64,000 nucleotides of DNA from Prauserella cavernicola (GCF_016595675.1 NZ_JAENJH010000008.1:1-64000), one strand, 5' to 3'. Counted from the stretch's first letter, positions 41,801-50,268 are shown. Notes: generated by a model from the sequence alone, not told the origin. Made by a program: numbers and translations.

Positions 41801-42774
41801 GCCTGGAGCTGCGGCTCGGTGACTCGATCGACTCGGTGATCAACATGCGCAAGGCCGCGCAGGTGCCGCAGATCCCCGGCCGCGGCATGACGCCGGACCA
41901 GATGCACTTCCTGTCCGCCGTGCCCCGCATCGACGGTCTCGAGAGTGCCGACGGGCTCTCCGACGCGACGCGCGAGCTCGGCACCGCCGTGGCGGAGAGC
42001 TGGTCCGGCAGGCGCGCGCCCGCGGTGCGGATGCTGCCCACCGTGCTGCCCGCGAGCGAACTGCCCGCACCACTGCCCGGCCCGAAGGTGGCGCTCGGCG
42101 CGGGCGAGCTGGACCTCAAGCCGGTGTGGCACGACTTCACCGACCGCCCGCACCTCACGATCGTCGGCGACAGCGCGAGCGGCAAGACGGCGGCACTGCG
42201 CCTGATCGCACAGGCCATCACCGCCGTCTACACCCCGGAACAGGCGCAGATCCTGGTGGTCGACCCGCGCCGGACGCTGCTGGAGTCGGTGCCCGACGCC
42301 TACCGGCGCGGCGCCGCGGTGTCGGCACCGGCGGCCGAGACGATGGTCCGCGAGGTGAGCGAGCTGCTGCGGGAACGCGTCCCCGGCACCGACATCACCC
42401 CGGCGCAGCTGCGCCGCAGAGACTGGTGGAGCGGCCCGGAGGTCTTCGTCCTCGTCGACGACTACGACCTGCTGCTCGGCGCCACGGGCGGGCCGTTCGG
42501 CCCGATGGTGGAGCTCGTGCCGCAGGCCGCCGACATCGGGCTGCACATGGTGATGGCCCGCGCGGCGGCCGGGTCGAGCCGCTCCGCGATGGAGCCGGTG
42601 ACGCGGCGGCTGCAGGAATCGAACACGCCGGAGCTCGCGCTGTCGATGCCCGCCAACGAACTGCCGTTGCTCAACGGCGCCCGCGGCAGGCAGCTGCCCC
42701 CTGGCAGGGCGCAGCTGGTGACCCGCCGCGACGGGATCGGTTTGCAGATCGGCTGGACGGAGGCGCCGGAATGA
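38821..42774 (+). CDS. eccC: Type VII secretion ATPase EccC (fused Ca and Cb)
   Basis: The 1317-residue product begins MTTTLFRRPSREKPPEMPSG, the usual EccC N-terminus, which favours ATG 38821 over GTG 38743. GAGGAG lies about ten bases upstream. Two transmembrane helices (near 40-85) precede three FtsK/SpoIIIE-type ATPase domains with Walker A motifs GATGSGKSELL (near 480), GGPQSGKSNLL (near 831) and GDSASGKTAAL (near 1115). Domain 1 also has LVDFKGGATF and VIVDEFSELL. EccC powers ESX export and reads substrate C-terminal signals. Its stop overlaps the mycosin start as ATGA. Confidence 0.96.
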   Translation: MTTTLFRRPSREKPPEMPSGELSLQEPPALPETVGRDFLSAMMMLPMMMGGGVFMLIFIAPRNPVLGMTMFGVMMLMALLMFVVQMARGGTERKGKMRGERRDYLRYLGQVRTQVKAAATKQRESLSWRHPDPDGLWSVAMSGRLWERRAAHGDFAEVRIGTGSQRLAVRMTPLATKPISDLEPLSARALRRFINAHSTVPTLPTSLFLRGFAKVRFFGDEDAVRGVTRAMLSQLVTFHSPEDLRVAVCTDPERVEHWDWVKWLPHAQHPVEQDGAGQVRLLADGVDALTDLLDAELGERGRFEAAASPSADEPYVVIVLDGVEVPAESRLAGTGYRNSVVLDVSGALGNAVGRTTLRLDVSDEQVDMVRTDRTGQEVRTKLCTPDVLSMPRAATLARTISPYRLGGTTDVAEPMVANFELPQLLGVTDLDTWDPAALARNGLTRDRFRIPLGITENGAPIELDIKESAQGGMGPHGLLIGATGSGKSELLRTMVLGMAMTHSSEILNFVLVDFKGGATFLGLDQLPHVSAVITNLADEATLVTRMQDALHGEMVRRQEFLRAAGNYSSLLDYEKARLSGVPLEPLPTLFVIVDEFSELLASNPDFGELFVMIGRLGRSLGVHLLLASQRIDDGRMHKLESHLSYRIGLRTFSAMESRSVIGVPDAYQLPSAPGNGYLRSDVATLSRFKAAYVSGPHRRRTREQRQEEVRRQVVPFGAGKLPVPAPEPTPVPQRQEETTETGESVLSVAVEKLVRFGPPAHQVWLPPLSDPPTLDTLLPPLVPDPDRGLTAAGWPGSGRMVVPVGVVDKPFEQSRDLHVVDLSGAGGHVGIAGGPQSGKSNLLRTLITSIALTHTPAEAQFYCLDFGGGTLSSLDALPHVGGVAGRLQAERVARTIAEVQTLLAEREKKFAEYEVESMPAYRERRAKGEFADDPYGDVFLVVDGWGALRSEFEQHDLALRALAGRGLSYGVHLVLTTNRWSDVHSALRDQLGTRLELRLGDSIDSVINMRKAAQVPQIPGRGMTPDQMHFLSAVPRIDGLESADGLSDATRELGTAVAESWSGRRAPAVRMLPTVLPASELPAPLPGPKVALGAGELDLKPVWHDFTDRPHLTIVGDSASGKTAALRLIAQAITAVYTPEQAQILVVDPRRTLLESVPDAYRRGAAVSAPAAETMVREVSELLRERVPGTDITPAQLRRRDWWSGPEVFVLVDDYDLLLGATGGPFGPMVELVPQAADIGLHMVMARAAAGSSRSAMEPVTRRLQESNTPELALSMPANELPLLNGARGRQLPPGRAQLVTRRDGIGLQIGWTEAPE

Positions 42775-43910
42775 GAAGGACGATGCTCGCCGCGGCGGCG
42801 TGCGGGCTGGTGCTGACGACGCTGCCGGTGCCACAGGCCGCGGCCCAGCCCGCCGGTCAGTGCACCCCGCCGTCGCAGACCGCGATCAACGAGATGTCGT
42901 GGGCACAGGAACGGATGGGCGCCGACCGGACGTGGCCGCTGACCAAGGGCGACGTGATCGTCGGCGTCGTCGACACCGGCGTCAGCGCCGACGCGCCCAC
43001 GTTGCGGGGCGCGGTGCTGCCCGGTACGGACCTCGCGGGCGGCCCCGGCAACGGCGACTGCTTCGGCCGGGGCACGTTCATCGCGTCGCTGATCGCCGCA
43101 CGCCCGAGTGGCACGCCGGACGTGCCGTTCAGCGGCGTGGCACCGGAAGCGCGCATCTTCCCGGTCCGGGTCAACGACGACCCGCCGAAGATCCTCGACC
43201 ACGCGGGCCTGGCCGTGGACATCGGCAGGGGCATCAGGGCCGCCGTCGACGGTGGCGCGCGGGTGGTCGCGGTGGGTCTGGTGGCGACGCTCGACATGCC
43301 GGAGCTGCGGGCGGCGGTGGCCTACGCGCAGCAGCGCGACGTGGTCGTCGTCGGCGCCGCCTCGGTGCAGAAGAAGGGCCAACTCGCTTTCCCCGCGCGG
43401 ATTCCCGGCGTGGTGTCGGTGGCTCCGCTCGGACAGGACGGTCCCGTGGGCCAGCCGACCTACGGCGCCGACCCGACCCTGGCGGCGCCCTCGGAGGACC
43501 TCGTCGGGGTCGCGCCGCAGGGCGAGGGACACCGCGTCGCGTCGAGCGAGGAGCTGGCCGTGGGCTACGTGGCGGGCGCGGCGGCACTGGTCAGGGCCTA
43601 CTACCCGGCGATGTCGGCGACGGAGGTCGTCGAACGGCTGCAGAACGGCGCCGACCAGCCTTCGACCGCGCTGCCCAACGAGCTCATCGGCTACGGTGTG
43701 GTGAACCCGTTCTCGGCGGTGACGACCATCCCGAACACCGACGCGCCCGGCACGGCGCCACCGGAGGACCTGTCGGTGCCCAAGCCCGAGACACCCGACC
43801 CCGAGCCCGCCAACCGGGCGCTGTGGCTGGCGGGCGGTGTCACCGCGGCCGCGTTGCTGCTCGCGGGCCCGACGATCGCGGCCGCCGCCCGGCGACGCCG
43901 TGCCGAGTGA
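42771..43910 (+). CDS. mycP: Mycosin-like MycP with missing catalytic residues
   Basis: The 379-residue product has the mycosin layout: signal peptide (cleavage near AQA at 22-26), subtilisin-like domain, Pro-rich linker and C-terminal transmembrane helix (about 351-371) with a basic tail. The catalytic Asp is present (Asp68, VVDTG). The histidine motif is GRGT, with Arg100 where the family has His. The serine region reads SEELAVGYVAG, placing Glu261 where GTS-type Ser is expected. The oxyanion Asn also appears lost (VVVGAAS). It is probably a structural pseudoprotease. Mycosins are known to stabilise ESX complexes independently of proteolysis. The start overlaps eccC by four bases. Confidence 0.92.
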   Translation: MRRTMLAAAACGLVLTTLPVPQAAAQPAGQCTPPSQTAINEMSWAQERMGADRTWPLTKGDVIVGVVDTGVSADAPTLRGAVLPGTDLAGGPGNGDCFGRGTFIASLIAARPSGTPDVPFSGVAPEARIFPVRVNDDPPKILDHAGLAVDIGRGIRAAVDGGARVVAVGLVATLDMPELRAAVAYAQQRDVVVVGAASVQKKGQLAFPARIPGVVSVAPLGQDGPVGQPTYGADPTLAAPSEDLVGVAPQGEGHRVASSEELAVGYVAGAAALVRAYYPAMSATEVVERLQNGADQPSTALPNELIGYGVVNPFSAVTTIPNTDAPGTAPPEDLSVPKPETPDPEPANRALWLAGGVTAAALLLAGPTIAAAARRRRAE

Positions 43911-43955
43911 GACCGGCCGCACGATGGCGTTGTCCGGACACGGTTCGCTACCGCG

Positions 43956-43967
43956 GGGGATATCCCC
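43956..43967. promoter_or_regulatory. Perfect palindrome upstream of kinase-like/regulator genes
   Basis: GGGGATATCCCC is a perfect 12-base palindrome about 60-70 bases before the kinase-like gene at 44026. A related GCAATCCCCC follows at 43981. It resembles the palindromes at 3149-3160 upstream of the ECF sigma gene. A candidate operator; no direct evidence. Confidence 0.4.
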
Positions 43968-44025
43968 AGTGACGAGGAGGGCAATCCCCCTTGCCGGGAG
44001 GTCGGAGTGCGACGACCCTGGCGTG

Positions 44026-44574
44026 ATGCGCCGCCTCGTCCGCTGGTTACACCACTGGGGCACGTCGCTGCCCGGACTGCTGCGGCCGCCCGACCGCACC
44101 ACCGCGTTCCTGCGGTACGGGCTGGAGCGCACCCTGCACGACGGCGCCGCGGCCGAGACCTCGGCGCTGGCGCTCGAACTCGGCATGATCTCCAGCGCGG
44201 TGGCCGACCGGGACGTGGAGAAACGACTCGCCGACGCGCAGCGCCGGGTCACCGACATCCTGGAGGACCTGCGCAAGGTCGGCTCGATGATCTACCCGCC
44301 GGTGCTGGCCACCACCGGGCTCGGCCCCGGCCTGCACGCCGTCGCGGAGGGCAGAGGACTGCGGCTACGGCTCGACCTGCCCAGTACCGAACTCGGCGCT
44401 GAGGCGCGCTCGCGCACCGGGCTACTGGTCGCCGATCACTTCCAGACGTTGCGGCCCGGTAGCGTGGTGCGCGTGCGTGTGCGGGGGCGACGACTCGTCA
44501 GGGTGAGGATCACCGATCAGCAACCGGGTGGCGCGATGCCGCGCGAGCGCAGGGCGGTGTTGCGGTGCGCGTAG
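44026..44574 (+). CDS. Truncated NarL-type histidine kinase-like protein
   Basis: The 182-residue product contains a HisKA_3-type dimerisation/phosphoacceptor helix (ERTLHDGA, His38) followed by the usual helix pair and GSMIYPPVLATTGL. The protein then ends in a short basic beta-rich stretch. The N, G1 and G2 boxes of the HATPase domain are missing, and no sensor or membrane segment precedes. It could be a phosphotransfer or dimerisation partner rather than an active kinase. The start is uncertain (ATG 44026, without a strong Shine-Dalgarno). The stop overlaps the response regulator start by ten bases, so the two are translated together. Confidence 0.65.
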   Translation: MRRLVRWLHHWGTSLPGLLRPPDRTTAFLRYGLERTLHDGAAAETSALALELGMISSAVADRDVEKRLADAQRRVTDILEDLRKVGSMIYPPVLATTGLGPGLHAVAEGRGLRLRLDLPSTELGAEARSRTGLLVADHFQTLRPGSVVRVRVRGRRLVRVRITDQQPGGAMPRERRAVLRCA

Positions 44575-45239
44575 CGATCGCCGAGGACGGCGCCCTGTTC
44601 CGCGAGGGCCTGGTGCTGCTGCTGGAGGCGGCGGGGCACGAAGTCGCGGGCTGCTTCGCCGACGGGGACGCGCTGATCGCGGCCGTGGCCACCGATCCGG
44701 TCGACGTCGCGATCCTGGACATCCGCATGCCGCCGGGCCCCGACGGCGGGCTCACCACGGCGGAGCGGGTGCGGGCGCTGCGCCCCGACACGGGCATCCT
44801 GCTGCTGTCGCACTACGCGGAGACCCACTACCTCACGCGGGTGCTGGAGATCGGCGCCGAGCGCATCGGCTACCGGCTCAAGGAACGCATCGCAGGCGTG
44901 CGGGTGCTGGGCGACACATTGGACCGTATCTCCGCCGGGGAGATCGTCATCGAACCGGCGCTCGCGCAGCGCCTCGTGCGCGGCGGCGCGAGCCAGGACG
45001 GCAGCCCGCTCGCCTCGCTGAGCGAGCGGGAGACCGACGTGCTGCGGCTGATGGCCGAGGGCCGCGCGAACAACGCGATCGCGGGCGAGCTGTTCATCTC
45101 CGCCAAGGCCGTGGAGAAGCACATCGCCGCGATCTTCACCAAGCTCGGCCTGCCCGGCGACGCGACCGTGCACCACCGCCGCGTGCTCGCGGTGCTGGCC
45201 TACCTGCAGGCGAGGCGGATCGACGGATCGGGCGGGTAA
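44565..45239 (+). CDS. NarL/LuxR-family response regulator
   Basis: The 224-residue product has a complete receiver domain: acidic pair Glu7-Asp8, phosphoacceptor Asp52 (ILDIRMPP), and Lys106 (YRLKER). A LuxR-type helix-turn-helix follows (LSERETDVLRLMAEGRANNAIAG then SAKAVEKHIAAIFTKL). It is preceded by a truncated kinase-like gene and followed four bases later by a degenerate kinase-like gene. Its phosphodonor is probably another kinase, perhaps the intact one at 47041-47997. The short distance to mycP suggests that it may regulate the ESX genes. Confidence 0.92.
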   Translation: MRVAIAEDGALFREGLVLLLEAAGHEVAGCFADGDALIAAVATDPVDVAILDIRMPPGPDGGLTTAERVRALRPDTGILLLSHYAETHYLTRVLEIGAERIGYRLKERIAGVRVLGDTLDRISAGEIVIEPALAQRLVRGGASQDGSPLASLSERETDVLRLMAEGRANNAIAGELFISAKAVEKHIAAIFTKLGLPGDATVHHRRVLAVLAYLQARRIDGSGG

Positions 45240-45243
45240 GCGA

Positions 45244-47028
45244 GTGCGTGCCCTACGCAGGCTCACCTCGCGGGGACGTCCGCCGTACGAGGTGGCCGCC
45301 GACGTCTCCCCCGCCCGGCTGGCGGCCGCGCTCGTGCGCAACCTCGCCGACAGCGTCGCGGGCCAGGTCGTCTACGCGGTGCCCGGCGAACGGGCACCCG
45401 CCGTCGTGGAGTCGTGGCCGCCGGGGATCACCGGGATCGCGGGCGCGGTGGCCGAGGCGCGGGTGCGCGGCGGCGGCTCGGTCTACGTCATCGCCCCGGA
45501 CCGCTGGGACGACGAAGCACAGGACAGGCATCGCGACACGGCGGCCTGGCTCGGGATGGCGGTGCGCCTGGTCCGGCTCGACGCCGACCACGAGGCGGCG
45601 GAACTGCGGGCCCGCAGGCTTGTCGGAGAACTGAACATCGCCCGCACGCGGCTCGCCGTGGTGCGGGACCTGGAACGCCAGCGGCTCGCGGGTGCCGTCA
45701 CCACCACGACCCTGCGGGATCTCGGCGAGGTGCGGCGCTGGCTGCGGGTGGCCGCCGACGACGGCACCGGCCTGTCCGAGGCGCAGGACACGCTGGACGA
45801 GCTGATCGACTCCTTCCGCGTGGTGGTGCGGGGCGTGTTTCCCGCGATGCTGCCCGACTCGGGGCCGAGGGCCGCGCTGGAGGAACTGGCCGCGACGCTG
45901 CCGCGCCCGGTGGTGTTCACCGGCGAGCTGGGACTGCGGGCGGGCTGGCAGCTGGAGTCCGGTTTCTACCACGCGGTCGCGGCGGCGCTGAACCTGGTGG
46001 CAGGGGCGGAGTCCGCGCAGCCGGTGACGGTGACCTTCGCCCGCGACGACGCGCTGCGCGCCAGGCTGTCGGCGCCCGGCGACGTCGAACTGGGCACGTT
46101 GCGCCAGGACATGGAGCGCATCGCGGTGCTGGGCGGCGAGATGCGGTGCTCGCTCGTGGACGGTGTCGCGCACGTGACGGTGCGGCTGCCGGAACGCATC
46201 GAGCCGCCGATGTCGACCCACGCCGACCCGGCCGAGCTGGAACGCAGCACCACCTACCGGCAGGTGCGCGAGCTGGTGCGGCAGGGCCAGGAGGCCACCG
46301 ACGGCACGGCCGAGCGCGCCGCGTGGGACGCGGTGGCGGAACGGCTCACGATGGCGCCCCGGCTCGCGGTGGTCGGCTGCACCGAACGGATCGACGGATT
46401 CGACGACCCTGCCGACGTTCGCGGCGTGGCCGTGCTCGCCATCGACGCGCAGCCGGACCGCGCGCTGGCGGAGGAGTTCCTCGCCGACGACGGCCCGAGG
46501 GGCGGCGTCGACGCCGTGCTGTGCGTCGCCACGCCCGCACCGGAGTTCCGCAGGGCGTTGCGGGACGCGCGACACCGGGTGGTGCTCGCCGACGCCGGCA
46601 CGTCGACGGTTCAGGCGGTGGCCGCCGCGCTCGCTGCCCGCGGTCCGGTGATCGCGGCCAAGCGGGCGGTGGTCTCGATGGCCGAGCTGGTGCGGCGTCT
46701 GCCCAGCGGGCACCGGCTGCGCTGGGCCGTGGAACGGGTTCGCGTCGACACCCACGAGTTCGCCGAGCTGGAGCTGCTCGACGCCATCGCGCGCGGTGAG
46801 CTGCTGCGCGGGGTGGCCGGTGCGGCGGCACGTGTGCTGGGCGCCGAGGGCATCGACCCCCGCAGCAGGCTGGACCTGCCCGTCGACGCGCCGGACTCCG
46901 CTGTGGGGGCGGCGGCCGCCGCCGCGGTCGGCCGCTGGCGCGCGCACGCCGAGCACCCCGCGGTCGGCGGCCGCGACCGCGCGGCCTGCGAGCTGCTGGT
47001 CCGGACGCTGGAGGGCCTGCTCAGCTGA
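45244..47028 (+). CDS. Degenerate kinase-like protein with C-terminal unknown domain
   Basis: The 594-residue product starts with a GAF-like region (~10-120). A helix follows where a HisKA_3 domain would be (LERQRLAGAV), but the phosphoacceptor His is absent, and the HATPase-like part (~235-300) lacks clear N and G boxes. The C-terminal ~270 residues form an alpha/beta domain of unknown type (RLAVVGC, VLAIDAQ, VDAVLCVATPA, then LRWAVERVRVDTHEFAELELLD). They have the order of a P-loop fold but no GxxxxGK[ST]. It may be a signal-sensing pseudokinase for the adjacent regulator. GTG at 45244 is four bases after the regulator stop. The gene converges on the intact kinase gene with a 12-base gap. 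Confidence 0.72.
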   Translation: MRALRRLTSRGRPPYEVAADVSPARLAAALVRNLADSVAGQVVYAVPGERAPAVVESWPPGITGIAGAVAEARVRGGGSVYVIAPDRWDDEAQDRHRDTAAWLGMAVRLVRLDADHEAAELRARRLVGELNIARTRLAVVRDLERQRLAGAVTTTTLRDLGEVRRWLRVAADDGTGLSEAQDTLDELIDSFRVVVRGVFPAMLPDSGPRAALEELAATLPRPVVFTGELGLRAGWQLESGFYHAVAAALNLVAGAESAQPVTVTFARDDALRARLSAPGDVELGTLRQDMERIAVLGGEMRCSLVDGVAHVTVRLPERIEPPMSTHADPAELERSTTYRQVRELVRQGQEATDGTAERAAWDAVAERLTMAPRLAVVGCTERIDGFDDPADVRGVAVLAIDAQPDRALAEEFLADDGPRGGVDAVLCVATPAPEFRRALRDARHRVVLADAGTSTVQAVAAALAARGPVIAAKRAVVSMAELVRRLPSGHRLRWAVERVRVDTHEFAELELLDAIARGELLRGVAGAAARVLGAEGIDPRSRLDLPVDAPDSAVGAAAAAAVGRWRAHAEHPAVGGRDRAACELLVRTLEGLLS

Positions 47029-47040
47029 GCGGCACGTGAC

Positions 47041-47997
47041 TCAGAGCGGCACGCTGCCGTCGACCGTCGTCCCGGCGCCCGGCGTCGAACGCACCTGGAC
47101 GGTCCCGCCGACCGACCCGGCGCGCGTGGCCAGGCCGGGCAGCCCGTCGGAGGGAGCGCTCACCTCGAAGCCCGGGCCGTCGTCGGCGACCGTGAACTCC
47201 AGGCCGTGGTAGCTGTCGCGCACGGCCACCATCACCCTCGCTCCCGGCGCGTGTTTGCGCGCGTTGTTCACCGCCTCGAGCACCACGTAGTACACCGCCG
47301 ACTCGACCGGCGCCGGATACCGGCGGAGCAGACTCGAGATGTCGAGCAGGACCGTGTCGTAGCGGGCGAGCTGGGTGCGCAACGCCGCGGCGAGCCCGTC
47401 GGCCACCAGCGCGCTCGGCAGGATCCCGGCCGCCGTGTCCATCAGCACCCGCTCCGCGTTCTCCAGCTGTGCCAGCAGATCCGCGATGCGCTCGCGGCCC
47501 CGCCCCTCGCTGAGCGCATGCTCGGCCACGGCCAGCGACATCCGCAGCGCCACCAGGTGGTGCTGCGCACCGTCGTGCAGATCGCGTTCCAGGCTGCGGC
47601 GCTGGTGCTCCATCTCAGCCGCCGCGCGCCAGCGGTCGTCCACCAGCTCCCTGGTCGCCGCATCGCCCTCACGGCGGAGCCGGTCGGTGTCGTCGGCCAG
47701 CTGGAACGCCGCGACCACGGGACCCAGCACCAGGGCCACCGCCGGGAGCGGGCCGGCCGACTCCGGAGTGATGAAGAGCCGGCCCCGGACCTCGCCGTCG
47801 TAGGTCACCTCGTGCTCCAGCCAGGGCCCGTCGCCCTCGCCCCACCAGAACCGGCGCTGCCCGATCACCAGCGCGCAGCCGGTGGCGCCCGCGTTCTCGC
47901 CGACCACGCGGGCGAGCTCGCGCGGGTCCGGATCCTGTCCGTCCCGCGCGAGGATCTCGGTGATCGCGTCGGCTACGCGCCGTTCCCGGGTGCGCAC
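47041..47997 (-). CDS. Soluble NarL-type sensor histidine kinase
   Basis: This 318-residue protein has an N-terminal GAF-like region (~15-110), no transmembrane segment, a HisKA_3 phosphoacceptor motif (LERDLHDGAQHH, His141) and a complete HATPase domain with N-box EAVNNARKHA and G-box DDGPGF. The length fits cytoplasmic NarX/LiaS-like kinases. No response regulator is next to it on the same strand: the nearest, at 44565, is convergent and flanked by two non-functional kinase homologues. It is therefore the best candidate donor for that regulator. Start MRTRERR fits family length, with a GTG. Confidence 0.85.
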   Translation of the reverse strand: MRTRERRVADAITEILARDGQDPDPRELARVVGENAGATGCALVIGQRRFWWGEGDGPWLEHEVTYDGEVRGRLFITPESAGPLPAVALVLGPVVAAFQLADDTDRLRREGDAATRELVDDRWRAAAEMEHQRRSLERDLHDGAQHHLVALRMSLAVAEHALSEGRGRERIADLLAQLENAERVLMDTAAGILPSALVADGLAAALRTQLARYDTVLLDISSLLRRYPAPVESAVYYVVLEAVNNARKHAPGARVMVAVRDSYHGLEFTVADDGPGFEVSAPSDGLPGLATRAGSVGGTVQVRSTPGAGTTVDGSVPL

Positions 47998-48145
47998 GCC
48001 CTGACGTTACCCCGATCGGCCGCCGGACGAACCGGGACGCTCGCGTCCCCCGGGAGAGCTACGCCCAGGTGTCCACCGCGAGGTGACGATTTCCGAGCCA
48101 CCGGCCCGTAGGTTCCTGGACACGAGAACGGCTCGGGGGGACTGG

Positions 48146-48298
48146 ATGAACGGCGACGGCAGGGCGTCCGCTGTGCTCGCGTTGTGCTGCGTGCTGGTGG
48201 CCTGTGAGGACGCCGCGCGGCAGGAGCTGGACGCGGTGGGATCCGGGGAGGAGCACCCCGACGGGCAGGACCTGCTCGTCGGGGTGTCGCCGGTGTGA
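48146..48298 (+). CDS. Very small lipoprotein, 50 residues
   Basis: ATG at 48146 follows GGGGGG. The product has a basic start, a hydrophobic stretch (SAVLALCCVLVAC) and a lipobox LVAC with Cys20, leaving a 31-residue acidic mature peptide with no recognisable motif. The gene lies between two minus-strand signalling genes and converges on the response regulator at 48306. It could be a genuine small lipoprotein or a chance frame. The lipobox in good position and the purine-rich leader are the only support. Confidence 0.45.
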   Translation: MNGDGRASAVLALCCVLVACEDAARQELDAVGSGEEHPDGQDLLVGVSPV

Positions 48299-48305
48299 TC
48301 GACAC

Positions 48306-48965
48306 TCAGGCGACCAGACCGTGGCGATAGGCGTAGACCACCGCCTGCACGCGGTCGCGCAGCGCGAGCTTGGTGAGGATGCGGGACACGAAGGTCTTGA
48401 CGGTCTCGTGGCTGATCACGAGCGTCCCGGCGATCTCGCTGTTGGAGAAGCCCTCCGCGATGAGGCGCAGGACCTCCAGCTCGCGGGGCGTCAGCGGGCT
48501 GTCGTCCACCGAGCCCTCGACGGGCCGGATGCGGGTGGCGTACACGCCGACGAGCTGGCGCGTCACCTCGGGATCGAGCAGCGCCGCGCCCGACGCGACG
48601 GTGCGGATCCCGTGCAGCAGCTGGGCGGGCGGCGCGTCCTTGAGCAGGAACCCGCTCGCCCCGGCACGCAGCGCCTCGTAGACGTACTCGTCGAGGTTGA
48701 ACGTGGTCACCACGAGCACCTTCACCGGGCGTTCCACACCCGCTCCGGCCAGCCTGCGCGTCGCCTCGATGCCGTCGAGCACGGGCATGCGGACGTCCAT
48801 CACCACCACGTCGGGGTTCACCCTGGGAGCGAGCTCCACCGCGGCCTTCCCGTCACCGCACTCCCCCACCACCTCGAGGTCGGGTTGCGCGTCGATGATC
48901 GTCACCAGTCCGGTTCGGATCAGCAGCTGGTCGTCGCAGACCAGCACCCGGATCTGCTCGGTCAC
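48306..48965 (-). CDS. NarL/LuxR-family response regulator (DesR-like)
   Basis: The 219-residue protein has a full receiver domain (acidic pair Asp11-Asp12, phosphoacceptor Asp57 in VVMDVRMP, Lys109 in FLLKDA) and a LuxR helix-turn-helix (LTPRELEVLRLIAEGFSNSEIAG, then SHETVKTFVSRILTKL). Its GTG start overlaps the kinase stop as GTGA, which fixes the start and pairs the two. The target genes are unknown. The S1 protease gene just upstream of the pair has its own terminator and is probably separate. Confidence 0.95.
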   Translation of the reverse strand: MTEQIRVLVCDDQLLIRTGLVTIIDAQPDLEVVGECGDGKAAVELAPRVNPDVVVMDVRMPVLDGIEATRRLAGAGVERPVKVLVVTTFNLDEYVYEALRAGASGFLLKDAPPAQLLHGIRTVASGAALLDPEVTRQLVGVYATRIRPVEGSVDDSPLTPRELEVLRLIAEGFSNSEIAGTLVISHETVKTFVSRILTKLALRDRVQAVVYAYRHGLVA

Positions 48966-50125
48966 GAGGCGCTCCCCGCCGGAATCCGCGCCCGGACGTA
49001 GAACCCGCCGCCGGAGCGCTGCCCCGCGGCGAAGTCTCCGCCGAGCACGTCGACCCGCTCGCGCAGCCCGGACAGTCCTCGTCCGCTCCCGCCCGGCGAG
49101 GTCTGTCCGGTGGAGGGCGAGCCTGCGTCGTCGGTGTGCACCTCGACGGTGATCTCCCGCTCGCCGTGCAGCACGTCCACCGACGTCGGGCTGCCGTGGG
49201 CGTACTTGAGGGCGTTGGTCAGCGCCTCCTGCACGACGCGGTACGCCACCGGTCCCGCGGTTCCCGCGCGCGGCGCGGGCGTGCCCCGCTCGGTGAACTC
49301 CACCGGCTGCCCGGCCCGGCGGGTCTGCTCCACGAGCGGGAGGAACCCGTCGGCGCGCTGGTGCCCGGCCGTGGTGCCGTGCTCCGGGTTGAGCAGATCG
49401 AGCAGGTCCCGCAGATCGGAGATGGCCTGCCTGCCGGTGTCGGTGACCGACGCCAGTGTCGCGTCGAGGCGCTCCGGCTTCGCGGCGAGGTAGCGCGCCG
49501 CCTCGGTCTGCACCACCATCGCCGTCACGTGGTGGGTCACGACGTCGTGCAGTTCGCGGGCGATGCGCGTGCGTTCGGCGTTGCGCGTGTCCTCGGCGAC
49601 GCGACGGCGGCGTTCGGCCTCCGCGACGCGCGTGGCGCGCAACCACGAGCCGATCCCGAACGCGAGGACCAGCGCCAGGTAGAACATCACGTACCCGGCC
49701 AGCGACTCGGTTCCGCCGAGCAGATGAAACGTCACCGTCAGCGGCACGTAGGCGACCGAGAAGGCGAGCATGGTGACCCGCCTGCGTTTCTCCAGTCTGG
49801 AGCCGGTGTTCACGAGGACGATGGCCAGCGCGGTGCCCGCGAACGTGTGGTAGCCGCGCAGCTGGTCGAGCACGAACCCGAGCGACACCAGCGTGAGACT
49901 GACGGCGGGCCACCGGCGGCACATGGCCAGCGGCACGCACTGCAGCGCGATCGCCACGATGGCCAGCACGTCGTAGGGCCGGTTGGACATGCCACCGAAC
50001 TGCGTGCCGTGACTGTGCAGCGCGGGCACGAGTGACCCGACGAAGAGCAGCACGCCGATCGGGAGGTACCACGCCACGCCGTGGAACCGGCGCCACAACT
50101 CCGGGACTCGCCGAAGATCGATCAC
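48962..50125 (-). CDS. DesK-type membrane sensor histidine kinase
   Basis: The 387-residue protein has four to five N-terminal transmembrane helices (about 18-36, 50-68, 75-108, 118-162). A basic coiled coil follows, then a HisKA_3 motif (RIARELHDVVTHH, His193). The C-terminal HATPase domain has N-box EALTNALKYA, DDAGS and GRGLSGLRERV. These kinases typically sense the state of the membrane or envelope. It is translationally coupled to the response regulator downstream. The ATG at 50125 gives normal family length. Confidence 0.94.
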   Translation of the reverse strand: MIDLRRVPELWRRFHGVAWYLPIGVLLFVGSLVPALHSHGTQFGGMSNRPYDVLAIVAIALQCVPLAMCRRWPAVSLTLVSLGFVLDQLRGYHTFAGTALAIVLVNTGSRLEKRRRVTMLAFSVAYVPLTVTFHLLGGTESLAGYVMFYLALVLAFGIGSWLRATRVAEAERRRRVAEDTRNAERTRIARELHDVVTHHVTAMVVQTEAARYLAAKPERLDATLASVTDTGRQAISDLRDLLDLLNPEHGTTAGHQRADGFLPLVEQTRRAGQPVEFTERGTPAPRAGTAGPVAYRVVQEALTNALKYAHGSPTSVDVLHGEREITVEVHTDDAGSPSTGQTSPGGSGRGLSGLRERVDVLGGDFAAGQRSGGGFYVRARIPAGSAS

Positions 50126-50268
50126 CCGGAAAGCTTAGTGGTGGCCACCCGGACGTGGGACAGGTGCCGCTGGCAGCTCCCGGCGGGGCGCGAACGGGCA
50201 TCACGCGCTGTCCGTTCGGGCACGGTTCGGCCGAGGTCCTTGACTGTCGCGTGTGGACGCACACGAAA

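Noticed and set aside
38890-42834. Minus-strand open frame of ~1314 codons opposite eccC
   Set aside because: EccC on the other strand has full family motifs. The antisense frame is His/Arg/Ala-rich shadow sequence.
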